Origin: Pseudoselenomonas ruminis
Lineage (GTDB): Bacteria > Bacillota > Negativicutes > Selenomonadales > Selenomonadaceae
Reading direction: 5' to 3'
DNA length: 64,000 nt
Assembly (NCBI RefSeq): GCF_008271295.1
Contig: NZ_VTOY01000001.1
Location: 186,001-250,000, forward strand
Positions 27,414 through 36,488 of the stretch are shown here, one piece after another. Below the pieces are notes generated by a model, which was not told the origin of the DNA, did no database searches, and worked only from the letters and a program-made list of their open reading frames with translations. Each line of letters starts with the position of its first letter. Within the stretch, counting starts at the first letter, position 1. Position numbers and translations under genes: made by a program.

Positions 27414-28559
27414 ATGAAGCTTAATTATATTGTGGTGGCGATTGATTCTTTCAAGGGGAGTTTATCTTCGTGGGAGGCGGGCAGGACAGCCCGTGAGGCA
27501 GTGCAGGCGGTTTTCCCTGAGGCTGAGGTAGACGTATTTCCGCTGGCTGACGGGGGCGAGGGGACTGTCGATGCGCTGGCAGATGGCCTGCAGGGGACGA
27601 TTGTGCCCGTGGTTGTTACCGGACCGTTAAACACCCCGGTAAACAGCCGCTATGGATGCGTGCCGGATGACAAGCTCGCAATCATCGAAATGGCAGATGC
27701 CGCGGGCTTGCCGCTGGTGCCCGTAGAAAAGCGCAACCCGCTGCACACGACGACCTATGGGCTCGGAGAGCTGATTTTGCAGGCGCTCGATGATGGCTGC
27801 CGGGATTTTATCATCGGCATTGGCGGCAGTGCTACCAATGACTGTGGCCTGGGGATGCTTACCGCGTTGGGCTGGAAATTCCTCAAGGCAGATGGCTCAC
27901 CAGCTGGCATTTGTGGCGGGAATCTGGCGGAGGTAGCAGCTATCGATGGGAGCGGGGTCGAGGCAAGGCTCAAAGAATGCCGGTTCCGCATTGCCTGTGA
28001 TGTGAAAAATCCGCTCTATGGCAGTCAGGGTTGCTCGGCGGTATTTGGCCCGCAAAAGGGAGCTACGCCCGAGATTGTCAAAGTCATGGATGAGGCTATC
28101 CATCACTTTGCGGATTTGGCCGAAAAAGAGCTTAGGACTTTAGGTGCAACGGTGCCAGGCGCTGGAGCTGCTGGTGGCTTAGGCTTTGCCTTTCGGACGT
28201 TTTTAGGCGGAGAGCTTACGCCGGGAACCGAGCTCTGCCTTGAGACAATTGGCATCCGCCAGGCGCTTGAAAAAGCCGACCTTTTGCTTACCGGCGAGGG
28301 CCGCCTGGATCGGCAGACCGCGATGGGCAAGGGGCCGGCAGGTGTAGCGCAACTAGCACATAAACTCAATGATAAGATAAAGACCGTAGCGGTCTGTGGC
28401 TGTGCTCTCCCTGATGCGGAGCAGGTCAACCGGCATGGCATCGATGCCTACTTTCCCATCCTGCACATGCCGATGACAGCCGAAGAGGCGATGGAAGAAA
28501 AAACGACCCGATTGAACCTAAAACAGACGGTAACACAGGTTATGCAGTTACTCAAATAA
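27414..28559 (+). CDS. Glycerate kinase
   Basis: The product, about 381 residues, belongs to the GlxK/GarK glycerate 2-kinase family, phosphorylating D-glycerate with ATP. Motifs are IDSFKGSLSS at the start, FPLADGGEGTVDAL, GIGGSATNDCGLGML (phosphate-binding), PGAGAAGGLGFA and LTGEGRLDRQTA. The ATG at 27414 follows GAAGGAG. It has no co-directional enzyme partner. The next gene is a LacI regulator 70 bases on, with a TTGACTGGTCAA palindrome between. Confidence 0.93.
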   Translation: MKLNYIVVAIDSFKGSLSSWEAGRTAREAVQAVFPEAEVDVFPLADGGEGTVDALADGLQGTIVPVVVTGPLNTPVNSRYGCVPDDKLAIIEMADAAGLPLVPVEKRNPLHTTTYGLGELILQALDDGCRDFIIGIGGSATNDCGLGMLTALGWKFLKADGSPAGICGGNLAEVAAIDGSGVEARLKECRFRIACDVKNPLYGSQGCSAVFGPQKGATPEIVKVMDEAIHHFADLAEKELRTLGATVPGAGAAGGLGFAFRTFLGGELTPGTELCLETIGIRQALEKADLLLTGEGRLDRQTAMGKGPAGVAQLAHKLNDKIKTVAVCGCALPDAEQVNRHGIDAYFPILHMPMTAEEAMEEKTTRLNLKQTVTQVMQLLK

Positions 28560-28571
28560 CAAAAATGACAT

Positions 28572-28583
28572 TTGACTGGTCAA
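28572..28583. repeat. Exact TTGACNNGTCAA palindrome upstream of the first lacI-type gene
   Basis: TTGACTGGTCAA lies 45 bases before the regulator start, a few bases before a -10-like TATACT (28591-28596). Its left half could serve as part of a -35, although the spacing is short. Confidence 0.8.
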
Positions 28584-28628
28584 ATTATGATATACTAAGC
28601 ATGTCAAGAATATAGAGTGAGGGTTGAC

Positions 28629-29603
28629 ATGGTTAGGATAAAGGATGTAGCAAAGGCGGCGGGGGTAGCGCCGAGTACGGTGTCACTAGTGCTGAATAAA
28701 AAAGGATATGTATCGGTGGCAACACGGAAAAAAGTTGAGGCCGCTATGGCTGAACTCAATTATATTCCGAGTGAGGTGGCGCGCAATTTATCGCTTAGCC
28801 GCACAAATACCATCGGGGTTGTAATGCCTTCAGCAGCGCATCCTTTTTTCGGAGAAGTTATCGAGGCTTTAGAGGCGGCGCTTTACGAGCAGCATTATAA
28901 GATGGTGCTATGCTGTACTCATGATAATGGAGAGACTGAACGAAATTTTGTCGATATGCTAAAGCGGCGGACGATGGATGGCATTATCATGGGGGCGCAT
29001 TCGCTGGATGTTTCGCTTTATGACAATATCAAGCAGCCGATTGTGGCTTTTGACCGCTTTATAAATAATGACATTCCGATTATTCATTGTGACCATGAAT
29101 ATGGGGGAAGGTTAGCAGCTGAGGCTTTTTTACAACATAAATGTCATCATTTGGTGGAAATAATTGGGCATCATGCGGTAAAGTCACCGGCAAATGCCTA
29201 TCATCGTGTATGCGCGGAGTTATTACAGGCGCACGGCATTAAAGTAGATACGATTGAGCGTCCTTGGAACGAGGTGTCCTATCAGAGCTTTCTTACTGTT
29301 GCAAATCGTCTGTTTACCGTGTATCCCGATGTGGATGCGATATTAGGGTCAGACCTTTCGGTATCGGCCTGTTTGCAAGTGGCTAAGTCGAAAGGTCTGA
29401 GGGCTCCACAGGACATTCGCATGGTGGCTTATGACGGCACGCTTGTCACACAGATGGGATTGGAGCCGATAACCGCGATTCGTCAGCCGGTTCGAGATTT
29501 GGCAAAGCTGGCAGTGCAGAAGGTCATCGAACGTATTGAGGGCAAAGAGATCGATGGACCCTGGATGATAAAACCGCAGCTTTTACGAGGAACAACTTGT
29601 TAG
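28629..29603 (+). CDS. LacI family transcriptional repressor (copy 1)
   Basis: This 324-residue regulator has an N-terminal LacI helix-turn-helix (IKDVAKAAGVAPSTVSLVLN), a linker YIPSEVARNLSLSRTNTIGVV and a periplasmic-binding-protein-like effector domain (IIMGAHSLDVSLY, AFDRFINNDIP, LGSDLSVSACLQVA, IRQPVRDLAKLAVQKV). It is clearly paralogous to the next gene. The ATG at 28629 follows GTGAGGG. It is probably a sugar-responsive repressor of the fructan/sucrose cluster downstream or of the glycerate kinase; the effector is unknown. Confidence 0.93.
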   Translation: MVRIKDVAKAAGVAPSTVSLVLNKKGYVSVATRKKVEAAMAELNYIPSEVARNLSLSRTNTIGVVMPSAAHPFFGEVIEALEAALYEQHYKMVLCCTHDNGETERNFVDMLKRRTMDGIIMGAHSLDVSLYDNIKQPIVAFDRFINNDIPIIHCDHEYGGRLAAEAFLQHKCHHLVEIIGHHAVKSPANAYHRVCAELLQAHGIKVDTIERPWNEVSYQSFLTVANRLFTVYPDVDAILGSDLSVSACLQVAKSKGLRAPQDIRMVAYDGTLVTQMGLEPITAIRQPVRDLAKLAVQKVIERIEGKEIDGPWMIKPQLLRGTTC

Positions 29604-29642
29604 TGCAATAAAGTAAATGGAGGAAAGATAGGAGGGGCATAT

Positions 29643-30617
29643 ATGGCCAAAATTCGGGATGTAGCACGGGAGGCCGGTGTGTCCGTAGGAACGGTATCCA
29701 TGGTGCTCAATCATGCCGATTACGGTTCTCCGCAGATACGGAAAAAGGTGCAGGATGCGGTGGAAAAGCTGCAATATGTACCAAGTGAGATGGCGCGCAA
29801 TTTGTCATTAAAGCGCACGATGACTGTTGGGATTATCGTACCGACGGTATCGCATCCTTTTTTTGCCGAATTGGTGGAGGCACTCGAAGAATCCTTGTAT
29901 CATCTCGGCTACAAAACAATGCTTTGCTGTACGCGTCAAAAGGAGAATGCCGAGAATGTCTTTATCGATATGCTCCAGCGGCAGAATATGGATGGCATCA
30001 TCATGGGGGCACATTCTTTAGATACGGCTCTCTATCAAGGACTGAAACAGCCGATTATCGCGTTTGACCGATATCTAAGCCCGGAGATTCCCATTGTGCA
30101 TGCTGACCATGTGTTGGGAGGGCAGCTGGCAGCTAAAGCCTTTTTGCAGCACGAGTGTCGTCATATTGTGCAAATTGCCGGTTCGCAGATGGTTAAGACA
30201 CCGGCAGGTGAATACCATCAGGCATTCCAGAAAGTTATGCAGGCGAGCGGCGTGCGTACGGAGTTGGTGACACTTCCTTGGAATAGTTTTGGATTTAAGG
30301 ATTCGTTACAGTTGGCAGAGAAAATCTTTGACGAATATCGTGATGTGGATGGGATACTGGGCTCGGATGTATCGGTGGCCAGTTGTTTGCAGGTAGCGGT
30401 GCGGAAGGGAATAAAGATACCGGAGCAGTTGAAATTAGTAGCTTATGATGGCACGGACATTACCCAGAGCGGTATCTATAAGTTGACCGCCGTTCGCCAG
30501 CCGATTGAGGAGTTGGCAGAATTGGCAGCAAAAAAAATAGTGGGACTCATAAATGGCAAGCCGGATGCTTCGCCATGGACATTGCCGCCAACGCTGTTGG
30601 CAGGAGAAACTTGTTGA
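29643..30617 (+). CDS. LacI family transcriptional repressor (copy 2)
   Basis: This is also 324 residues, colinear with copy 1 throughout (IRDVAREAGVSVGTVSMVLN, YVPSEMARNLSLKRTMTVGII, IIMGAHSLDTALY, LGSDVSVASCLQVA, VRQPIEELAELAAKKI). Thus the pair arose by tandem duplication and the recognition helices have since diverged (APSTVSLVLN against SVGTVSMVLN). AGGAGGGG precedes the ATG. It lies directly upstream of the double operator and the GH32 gene, making it the likely repressor of that operon. The terminator hairpin overlaps its last codons. Confidence 0.93.
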   Translation: MAKIRDVAREAGVSVGTVSMVLNHADYGSPQIRKKVQDAVEKLQYVPSEMARNLSLKRTMTVGIIVPTVSHPFFAELVEALEESLYHLGYKTMLCCTRQKENAENVFIDMLQRQNMDGIIMGAHSLDTALYQGLKQPIIAFDRYLSPEIPIVHADHVLGGQLAAKAFLQHECRHIVQIAGSQMVKTPAGEYHQAFQKVMQASGVRTELVTLPWNSFGFKDSLQLAEKIFDEYRDVDGILGSDVSVASCLQVAVRKGIKIPEQLKLVAYDGTDITQSGIYKLTAVRQPIEELAELAAKKIVGLINGKPDASPWTLPPTLLAGETC

Positions 30618-30639
30618 CGAACAGGTTTCTTTTTTTTTA
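30605..30639 (+). terminator. Terminator overlapping the end of the second lacI-type gene
   Basis: AGAAACTTGTT pairs with AACAGGTTTCT, with one mismatch, and nine T follow. The stem includes the stop codon. Confidence 0.85.
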
Positions 30640-30693
30640 GAATGCCAACAGAAATATCAGAATATATAAATAAAAATAATTATTACAAAACCA

Positions 30694-30722
30694 TTGACAA
30701 TCGATGAAAATAAGTCTAAAAT
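30694..30722 (+). promoter_or_regulatory. Promoter of the fructan/sucrose operon
   Basis: TTGACA at 30694-30699, a 17-base spacer and TAAAAT at 30717-30722. The operator lies immediately downstream, over the transcription start. Confidence 0.88.
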
Positions 30723-30725
30723 ACA

Positions 30726-30756
30726 TTTTGAACCGGTTCAATGAACCGGTTCAAAA
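30726..30756. promoter_or_regulatory. Double LacI-type operator
   Basis: Two copies of TGAACCGGTTCA (30729-30740 and 30742-30753) with centres 13 bases apart form one larger palindrome flanked by TTT/AAA. The central CG dyad and symmetric arms are typical of LacI/GalR operators. Position just after the -10 implies repression. A related site lies at 36467. Confidence 0.88.
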
Positions 30757-30795
30757 GAATAAAATATAAATCAGGATGAAACGAAGGAGTAATTG

Positions 30796-32175
30796 ATGAT
30801 GAAAACGCCGATAGCAATCACAAATCAGCGATACCGATTGGGCTATCATTTAATGACGCCAGGTGGTTGGATGAATGACCCAAATGGTTTTTCATTCTTT
30901 AAAGGCTGGTATCATATTTTCTATCAGTATTATCCGTATGCTGCAGAATGGGGGCCAATGCATTGGGGGCATGCCCGCAGCCGTGACATGGTGCATTGGG
31001 AGACTTTGCCGACAGCGCTTGCCCCCGATGAAAACGAAAATGGCTGCTTTTCAGGCAGTGCCGTAGTTTATGATGATAAACTCTGGCTTATCTACACGGG
31101 ACATCATACGCCGAATGCGGTTGACCCGGAAGATTTCTATCAGGACCAGCGCGTGGCCTGGAGTGAGGATGGCATTCACTTCACTAAATATGGTGCTAAT
31201 CCAGTACTCAGGACGCCCGCTGATAACACCAAACATTTTCGTGATCCAAAAGTCTGGCAGGAAGGCGATACGTTTTATATGATACTGGGGAGCCAATCAA
31301 AAGATGGTTTGGGACGGGCGTTGATTTATAGTTCGCCGGACCTATTACATTGGCAGGAGGTAACAGAACTTAGTAAAGCCGTTTCAAAGGAAAATGAAGG
31401 CTATATGTGGGAATGCCCGGATTTCTTCCATTTAGACGGCGTGGACATCCTGTTGATGTCTCCACAGGGATTGGAAGCTGATGGTGATCGTTTCCGCAAT
31501 CTGAACCAGACAGGGTATTTATTGGGAAAGGTTAAAGACAATAAGCTCGAACATCATGGCTTTGTTGAAATTGACCATGGTCATGACTTCTATGCAACGC
31601 AGACTATGCTTACGCCGGATGGACGACGGGTGATGACTGCCTGGATGAATGCTTGGGATTCGCCAATGCCGGAGATTGAAGATGGCTGGGCGGGGGCTTT
31701 GACATTGCCACGTCAATTATCGGTTAAGGATGGATACCTTATTCAGCAGCCAGTGACAGAACTCAAAGGGCTAAGACAGGAGGTTCTGCTGGCAGGGCAG
31801 ATGGATGCGCAGCGTGATTATAAGCTGGGGCGGACAGCAGAATTGGAACTTACTTTTGCCGATAAAGCGGAAGGTGCTTTGTTGCTGCTCACCGATGGCA
31901 CGAGAAATTTGCAGCTTAGTTTGGAGTCTGGCGGACGGCTGGTTTTGAACCGCAATACTGAAGATGGAAAGCGGGCTGCGCGGCGGCGTTCAGATGGACC
32001 GCTTACCTTACAATTGTTTGTTGACAGGAGCTCTGTTGAAATATTTGCCGATAATGGCGAACTGACTTTTACGGAGCGCATTTATTGGCAGGATGATGTC
32101 ATGTGCCGGTTATTGGTATCGGCAGCAAATCAGGTGAGAGCATGGCGGTTGGAAAGTGAATCCAATCTTTATTGA
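30796..32175 (+). CDS. GH32 beta-fructofuranosidase (sucrose/fructo-oligosaccharide hydrolase)
   Basis: The product, about 459 residues, lacks a signal peptide, so it is cytoplasmic. GH32 hallmarks are all present: nucleophile Asp28 in WMNDPNG (25-31), transition-state stabiliser Asp150 in FRDPK (148-152) and acid/base Glu206 in ECPD (206-209). A C-terminal beta-sandwich contains FVDRSSVEIFADNGE. It would cleave imported sucrose or short fructans to fructose. It is the first gene after the double LacI operator, followed by the permease. The start is taken at the ATG pair just after GAAGGAGT. Confidence 0.96.
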   Translation: MMKTPIAITNQRYRLGYHLMTPGGWMNDPNGFSFFKGWYHIFYQYYPYAAEWGPMHWGHARSRDMVHWETLPTALAPDENENGCFSGSAVVYDDKLWLIYTGHHTPNAVDPEDFYQDQRVAWSEDGIHFTKYGANPVLRTPADNTKHFRDPKVWQEGDTFYMILGSQSKDGLGRALIYSSPDLLHWQEVTELSKAVSKENEGYMWECPDFFHLDGVDILLMSPQGLEADGDRFRNLNQTGYLLGKVKDNKLEHHGFVEIDHGHDFYATQTMLTPDGRRVMTAWMNAWDSPMPEIEDGWAGALTLPRQLSVKDGYLIQQPVTELKGLRQEVLLAGQMDAQRDYKLGRTAELELTFADKAEGALLLLTDGTRNLQLSLESGGRLVLNRNTEDGKRAARRRSDGPLTLQLFVDRSSVEIFADNGELTFTERIYWQDDVMCRLLVSAANQVRAWRLESESNLY

Positions 32176-32204
32176 TTAAGGGGACTTAAGGGGGAACGAC
32201 AATC

Positions 32205-33479
32205 ATGCAAAACTTTTTGATGAAAGCATTACGGAATCCATTTTATCGGGCAGGTTCGCTCGAAATCCTGTTGTTCTTTGCGGGCTGGGGCATTTGGTGG
32301 TCCTTTTTCCAAATTTGGCTGACGACGAAACAGGGCTTTACGGGAGCTCAGGTCGGGACTATCTACACGTTTGGTTCGGCGGTGGCTTTGGTGCTGATGT
32401 TTGTCTATGGCTCCATTCAGGATAAGTTGGGGCTCAAAAAATATTTGCTCATGGTCATGGTGGGATGTCAGGTACTTTTGGCACCGTTTTTTACCTGGGT
32501 ATATGTGCCAATGTTGGCAGCAAATTTCTATGTGGGAGCCATGGTGGGAGCTGTGTATCTGTCCGTGGCTTATCTGGCAGCCTGCCCTGTATTTGAAGCC
32601 GTAACCGAAAGACTCAGCCGCCGGTACAGTTTTGAGTACGGTCAGGCCAGAGCCTGGGGGTCTTTTGGCTATGCCATGTCGGCACTAGCAGCCGGTTTTC
32701 TCTTTACGATTAACCCGTATCTGGTTTTTTGGACTGGTTCGGCCGTATCGGCCGTGTTACTGGCTATTCTCGTGCTTTTGAAACCAGAAAAAAGGGAAGA
32801 AAATATTCAGCGTTATGAGAATTGTGAGGAACGCAATAAGGCGACAAAGTCTCCGTCATTTAGGGAAATTATCAGTGTTTTGGGGATTGGTGACCTTTGG
32901 AGAATCATCATTTTTATCATTCTCAGCTGGACTTTTTACACCGTGTTTGATCAGCAGATGTTTCCAGAATTCTTTACGCGCTTTTTTCCGACGCCAGAGG
33001 ACGGTCAGCAGGCTTATGGTATTTTAAATTCGGTACAGGTATTCCTGGAATTTGTAATGATGGGCCTGGTGCCTATTTTGATGCGAAAAATAGGCGTACG
33101 CCGTGCACTGCTTTTAGGCTGCCTTATCATGGTTTGCCGTATTGGCGGCTGTGGTCTGGCTTCGACGCCGCTGGGGATTGGCCTCATCAAACTTTTGCAT
33201 GCTCCGGAAACAGCGCTCTTTGTTTTGGCTATTTTCCGTTATTTCACGCTTCATTTTGACACGCGTGTATCTGCTACGCTTTATATGGTTGGCTTCCAGA
33301 TTGCAGCATCCGTGGGAGGCATTATCTTTTCCGTGCCGCTCGGTAGTCTGCGCGACACTATCGGGTATCAGCACACCTTCCTGCTCATTGCGGGAATTGT
33401 TCTTTCCGCTACTTTGTATGCATTTTTTATTCTGAAAAAAGACGATACCGATGTGGCCGGTCAGCCGCTGGAAGCTTGA
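32205..33479 (+). CDS. MFS oligosaccharide:H+ symporter (LacY/CscB type, probably sucrose)
   Basis: The 424-residue protein has about 12 membrane helices and the oligosaccharide-H+ symporter signatures WGIWWSFFQIWLT near the N-terminus and FEYGQARAWGSFGYA in helix 4-5, as in LacY, RafB and CscB. Between GH32 enzyme and porin, it most likely brings sucrose or short fructans across the inner membrane by proton symport. It is 29 bases after the hydrolase gene and ends at an intrinsic terminator. Confidence 0.92.
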   Translation: MQNFLMKALRNPFYRAGSLEILLFFAGWGIWWSFFQIWLTTKQGFTGAQVGTIYTFGSAVALVLMFVYGSIQDKLGLKKYLLMVMVGCQVLLAPFFTWVYVPMLAANFYVGAMVGAVYLSVAYLAACPVFEAVTERLSRRYSFEYGQARAWGSFGYAMSALAAGFLFTINPYLVFWTGSAVSAVLLAILVLLKPEKREENIQRYENCEERNKATKSPSFREIISVLGIGDLWRIIIFIILSWTFYTVFDQQMFPEFFTRFFPTPEDGQQAYGILNSVQVFLEFVMMGLVPILMRKIGVRRALLLGCLIMVCRIGGCGLASTPLGIGLIKLLHAPETALFVLAIFRYFTLHFDTRVSATLYMVGFQIAASVGGIIFSVPLGSLRDTIGYQHTFLLIAGIVLSATLYAFFILKKDDTDVAGQPLEA

Positions 33480-33493
33480 TAGATTGTTTGACG

Positions 33494-33529
33494 AGCGTCC
33501 CTGCAGCCTGACAGCAGGGACGCTTTTTT
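33494..33529 (+). terminator. Terminator after the symporter gene
   Basis: AGCGTCCCTGC pairs with GCAGGGACGCT, followed by TTTTTT. The porin gene starts 28 bases further on, so it is expressed by read-through or by an unseen promoter. Confidence 0.9.
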
Positions 33530-33557
33530 GTTGCCATTGGTGAGAGGAGGAAGATAT

Positions 33558-34907
33558 ATGAAGAAGAATCTACTGGCTTATGGTCTGGTGCCGGCGTTAG
33601 CGTTGGGAAGTTATGGGGTCGCGGGAGCACAGCCGGAAGCTGTTGCAAAGGTGGTGCTTGAGCAAAGTAAGGCCGAATCGGCTGGCGCTGGTGCGGGACC
33701 CATATCCCAGGAGTCCCTGCAAAACATGCACGACGAACTGGAGCAGCAGCTGTATCAGGCACAGGAATTGCAGAAACGGCTTAATGCGCAATTGGGAAGT
33801 TTGGAAAAACGCATGACCAAGGTCGAGAAGAAGACCAATGAGCCTCGGGTGGATATTCATGGGTATGGTCGTTTCCGCTGGGATAAGCAGCACTTCGAAG
33901 ATTTTCAGGGAACCAATCGTAAATCAGTCTGGCTCAATCTGTTTGTTAATCATCGCATCAATGAGCGTTGGTCATTGCATAGTGAGCATGAGTTTGAAAA
34001 CAGTCTTTCAAGCAATCATGGTGCTTATGAAGCGGATGGAGGTTTTGATGCACCAGGGGGCAAAAAATATTCGCGCCCTGTCTTGCAGCTCTACACGGAA
34101 GGCCGAATTGGTGAGGTTAAGGTTAAACTGGGGCGATATTATCTGCAATCGCCGTATAAGTTTACGTTTGATGAAAAAGTTGATGGCTGGCAGGCAAATT
34201 ATGAGGTGCCAACACGCTGGGGACGCAAGGCAAACGTTACGCTTAATTCTGGTAATACCTATAGCCGGGTGTTTTACGGCGATACGGAAAATAAGCTGGA
34301 CGTTTGGAATGAAGGTGGCAGCGGCAATGTCCGTGTGCTCTCACTAATCGGGGAGATTCCCGTAGTAAAAAATACGAATATCAGCACGCATTACGGACGC
34401 ATGACGCGGCGAAATGACAATTTGCGGCGCAAGACCTTCTCACTGGGAGTTGATACGAAACTCAATCGCGATTTGAAGTTTTGGGCGGCCTTGGCGAAAT
34501 CGGATTCAGAAACTTTAAATAAGTCACACTTCTTACAGTTGCAATATAAGGAGGCACGAGCCGACATTCCTGGTTCGTTTGATATTTCCATCAAAAAATA
34601 TTTACAACGCGGGCACACAGGGCTGACCAACTGGTTTAACGATGACATCATCGATTCGACCTGTGGCGATTACAAAGAGGAACTGAGACAACAGGATGCA
34701 GCCAATCCGGGTAAACCTTGGGAGCATCGTGCTGGTGAGTTTAGCGGCATCCGCATTGGCGCAGATTTTGTCCCAGTACGAAATACGAAGCTACTGGTAA
34801 ACTACACGTTTGGCAAGCTTGGACTCTTTGATGCAGGTCAGGGCAGGCTCACGGGCAAGCGGGATGACTACAGTTTCTTCCGCGCTCAGTGGGAAGTATA
34901 TTTCTAA
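33558..34907 (+). CDS. Outer-membrane porin with N-terminal coiled coil
   Basis: The product, about 449 residues, has a signal peptide (KKNLLAYGLVPALALGSYGVAGA), a coiled coil at about 50-90 (LHDEL/QELQKRLNAQLGSLEKR type heptads) and then an all-beta barrel rich in alternating aromatic/charged strands. It ends WEVYF, with the C-terminal Phe used by the outer-membrane assembly machinery. AGAGGAGGAAG precedes the ATG. The coiled-coil-plus-barrel plan is common in Negativicutes outer-membrane proteins. Its place among fructan genes suggests a channel for fructo-oligosaccharides. Confidence 0.85.
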   Translation: MKKNLLAYGLVPALALGSYGVAGAQPEAVAKVVLEQSKAESAGAGAGPISQESLQNMHDELEQQLYQAQELQKRLNAQLGSLEKRMTKVEKKTNEPRVDIHGYGRFRWDKQHFEDFQGTNRKSVWLNLFVNHRINERWSLHSEHEFENSLSSNHGAYEADGGFDAPGGKKYSRPVLQLYTEGRIGEVKVKLGRYYLQSPYKFTFDEKVDGWQANYEVPTRWGRKANVTLNSGNTYSRVFYGDTENKLDVWNEGGSGNVRVLSLIGEIPVVKNTNISTHYGRMTRRNDNLRRKTFSLGVDTKLNRDLKFWAALAKSDSETLNKSHFLQLQYKEARADIPGSFDISIKKYLQRGHTGLTNWFNDDIIDSTCGDYKEELRQQDAANPGKPWEHRAGEFSGIRIGADFVPVRNTKLLVNYTFGKLGLFDAGQGRLTGKRDDYSFFRAQWEVYF

Positions 34908-34936
34908 GTAGGGTTAGGATGAAAGGATGGCAGGTT

Positions 34937-36385
34937 ATGAAAAAACAAATCTTGGCAGCGATGCTTACGGCTTCGAGTCTTTGTTTCATGAATTCCCCCG
35001 CATTGGCCTATCAATCGATCTTTCCCGATACCGGTTATAGCTGGGTAGGCGATACGATGCCATTTTATGACGGAGATAAATTCCGCATCTTTTATTTGGA
35101 GGATATGCGTGACGGCGAGGTAGGATTCCATCCCTGGAGCCTGCTGACAACAAAGGATTTTACCGACTATCAGCAGGAAAGTATGGTTATTCCTTATGAC
35201 ATTAACAATGAATTTGGCAAGGATTCCGCCTTGGGGACTGGTTCCGTTGTGAAGGATAAAGAGGGGCTTTATCATGCGTTTTATACAGGTTTTAATTGGC
35301 GCAGCATGCCAAAAGAAAATATCATGCATGCGGTCAGCCGTGACCTCGTAAGCTGGCAGAAGCTGCCGGAGGACAGTTTCCATGGACATAAGCCTTATAT
35401 CTATGACGATACGTTCCGTGACCCCCATGTCTTTTATAACGCCGACTATGAGGAATACTGGATGCTCATTACAACTCGCAGCAAAAAGGCGTGTGGCGTA
35501 ATTGCTTGCTATACATCGAAAGACTTGAAGCATTGGGAAGATAACGGCATCCTTTTAGAAAACGATATGGGCAGCGATGCCAATATGGAATGCCCGACGA
35601 TGGTTAAATATGGCGATTACTGGTATCTGACGTTTTCTGACCAGTGGCCTTCCCGTGTCGTTCATTATCGCCTGGCCAAGGATTCGAAAGGTCCTTTCGT
35701 AAAGCCAGAGCAGGATTATTTCGATGCTAGTGGATTCTATGCTGGCAAATTAGCGCAGGACAAAGAAAATCTTTATTTAGTAGGTTGGACTCCAACTAAG
35801 GCCGATAGACAGGATAAAAAGTCAACCGACTGGGCAGGGAATCTCGTTGCGCATCAGCTCAAACAGCGGAATGATGGAACACTCTATCCGGTGCCCATAG
35901 ATAAGGTTACAGAGCGCATACAGCAGGAGGAGAAGCTGGTGCCGATAACGCAAAGCGGAGCGGTGACTGCGGAGGATGAAGCATACCGTTTTACTGGAAA
36001 TGGCTATGCGGATATTGTAATGCCGAAAATTGAAGGGGTTCGCAAAATCACTGGACATTTCACACCGTCAAAAGAGCAGGGGATGTTTGGGCTGATGTTT
36101 AATGTTGGTCCGAATCAAACCGGTTCGCTCAATTTAGTTTTTGACCCGTCAAAGCAGCAGGTAGCTTTTTACAATACCGATACTGCCCGCATCAAAAAAG
36201 TCAAACCAGAACTGGCAGTGCCTGTGAAATTACAGGCAGGCGAACGTTGTGACTTTACGTTATTGGTTGATGGGACGGTAGCTGTGCTCTATATCAACAA
36301 TGAGATGGCACTTAGCACGCGTATGTATGCTATGCCGGAACATCAGTGGGGTGTTTTTTCCTGTGATGGTGAAGTGGTACTGTAA
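34937..36385 (+). CDS. Exported GH32-like fructan hydrolase
   Basis: The product, about 482 residues, has a signal peptide cleaved after ALA (residue 24), so it works in the periplasm or outside. A five-bladed propeller with GH32/GH43-type acidic residues is indicated by Asp39 in GDTMPFY (in place of the WMNDPNG box), FRDPH (160-164) and Glu218 in MECPTM. A C-terminal beta-sandwich (FTLLVDGTVAVLYINN) resembles the GH32 lectin-like domain. This variant of the nucleophile box marks a divergent subfamily. It probably degrades levan or inulin to pieces taken up by the MFS symporter. It lies 29 bases after the porin gene. Confidence 0.82.
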   Translation: MKKQILAAMLTASSLCFMNSPALAYQSIFPDTGYSWVGDTMPFYDGDKFRIFYLEDMRDGEVGFHPWSLLTTKDFTDYQQESMVIPYDINNEFGKDSALGTGSVVKDKEGLYHAFYTGFNWRSMPKENIMHAVSRDLVSWQKLPEDSFHGHKPYIYDDTFRDPHVFYNADYEEYWMLITTRSKKACGVIACYTSKDLKHWEDNGILLENDMGSDANMECPTMVKYGDYWYLTFSDQWPSRVVHYRLAKDSKGPFVKPEQDYFDASGFYAGKLAQDKENLYLVGWTPTKADRQDKKSTDWAGNLVAHQLKQRNDGTLYPVPIDKVTERIQQEEKLVPITQSGAVTAEDEAYRFTGNGYADIVMPKIEGVRKITGHFTPSKEQGMFGLMFNVGPNQTGSLNLVFDPSKQQVAFYNTDTARIKKVKPELAVPVKLQAGERCDFTLLVDGTVAVLYINNEMALSTRMYAMPEHQWGVFSCDGEVVL

Positions 36386-36434
36386 GATTTAGAGAGCCAC
36401 AAGTTTTAACGTATATTTTCATGGATTAAGTCAC

Positions 36435-36463
36435 TGGACAAGTTGACTGGTTCGTGTTAATAT
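36435..36463 (+). promoter_or_regulatory. Promoter of the candidate LacI-controlled small RNA
   Basis: TGGACA at 36435-36440, a 17-base spacer and TAATAT at 36458-36463. Confidence 0.6.
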
Positions 36464-36466
36464 AAA

Positions 36467-36488
36467 CATATCGAACCGGTTTGATATG
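36467..36488. promoter_or_regulatory. LacI-type operator over the small-RNA start
   Basis: A 22-bp palindrome, with one mismatched pair, has centre CGAACCGGTTTG and arms CATAT/ATATG. It shares the core GAACCGGTT with the double operator at 30726 and lies in the same place relative to the -10. Confidence 0.72.
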
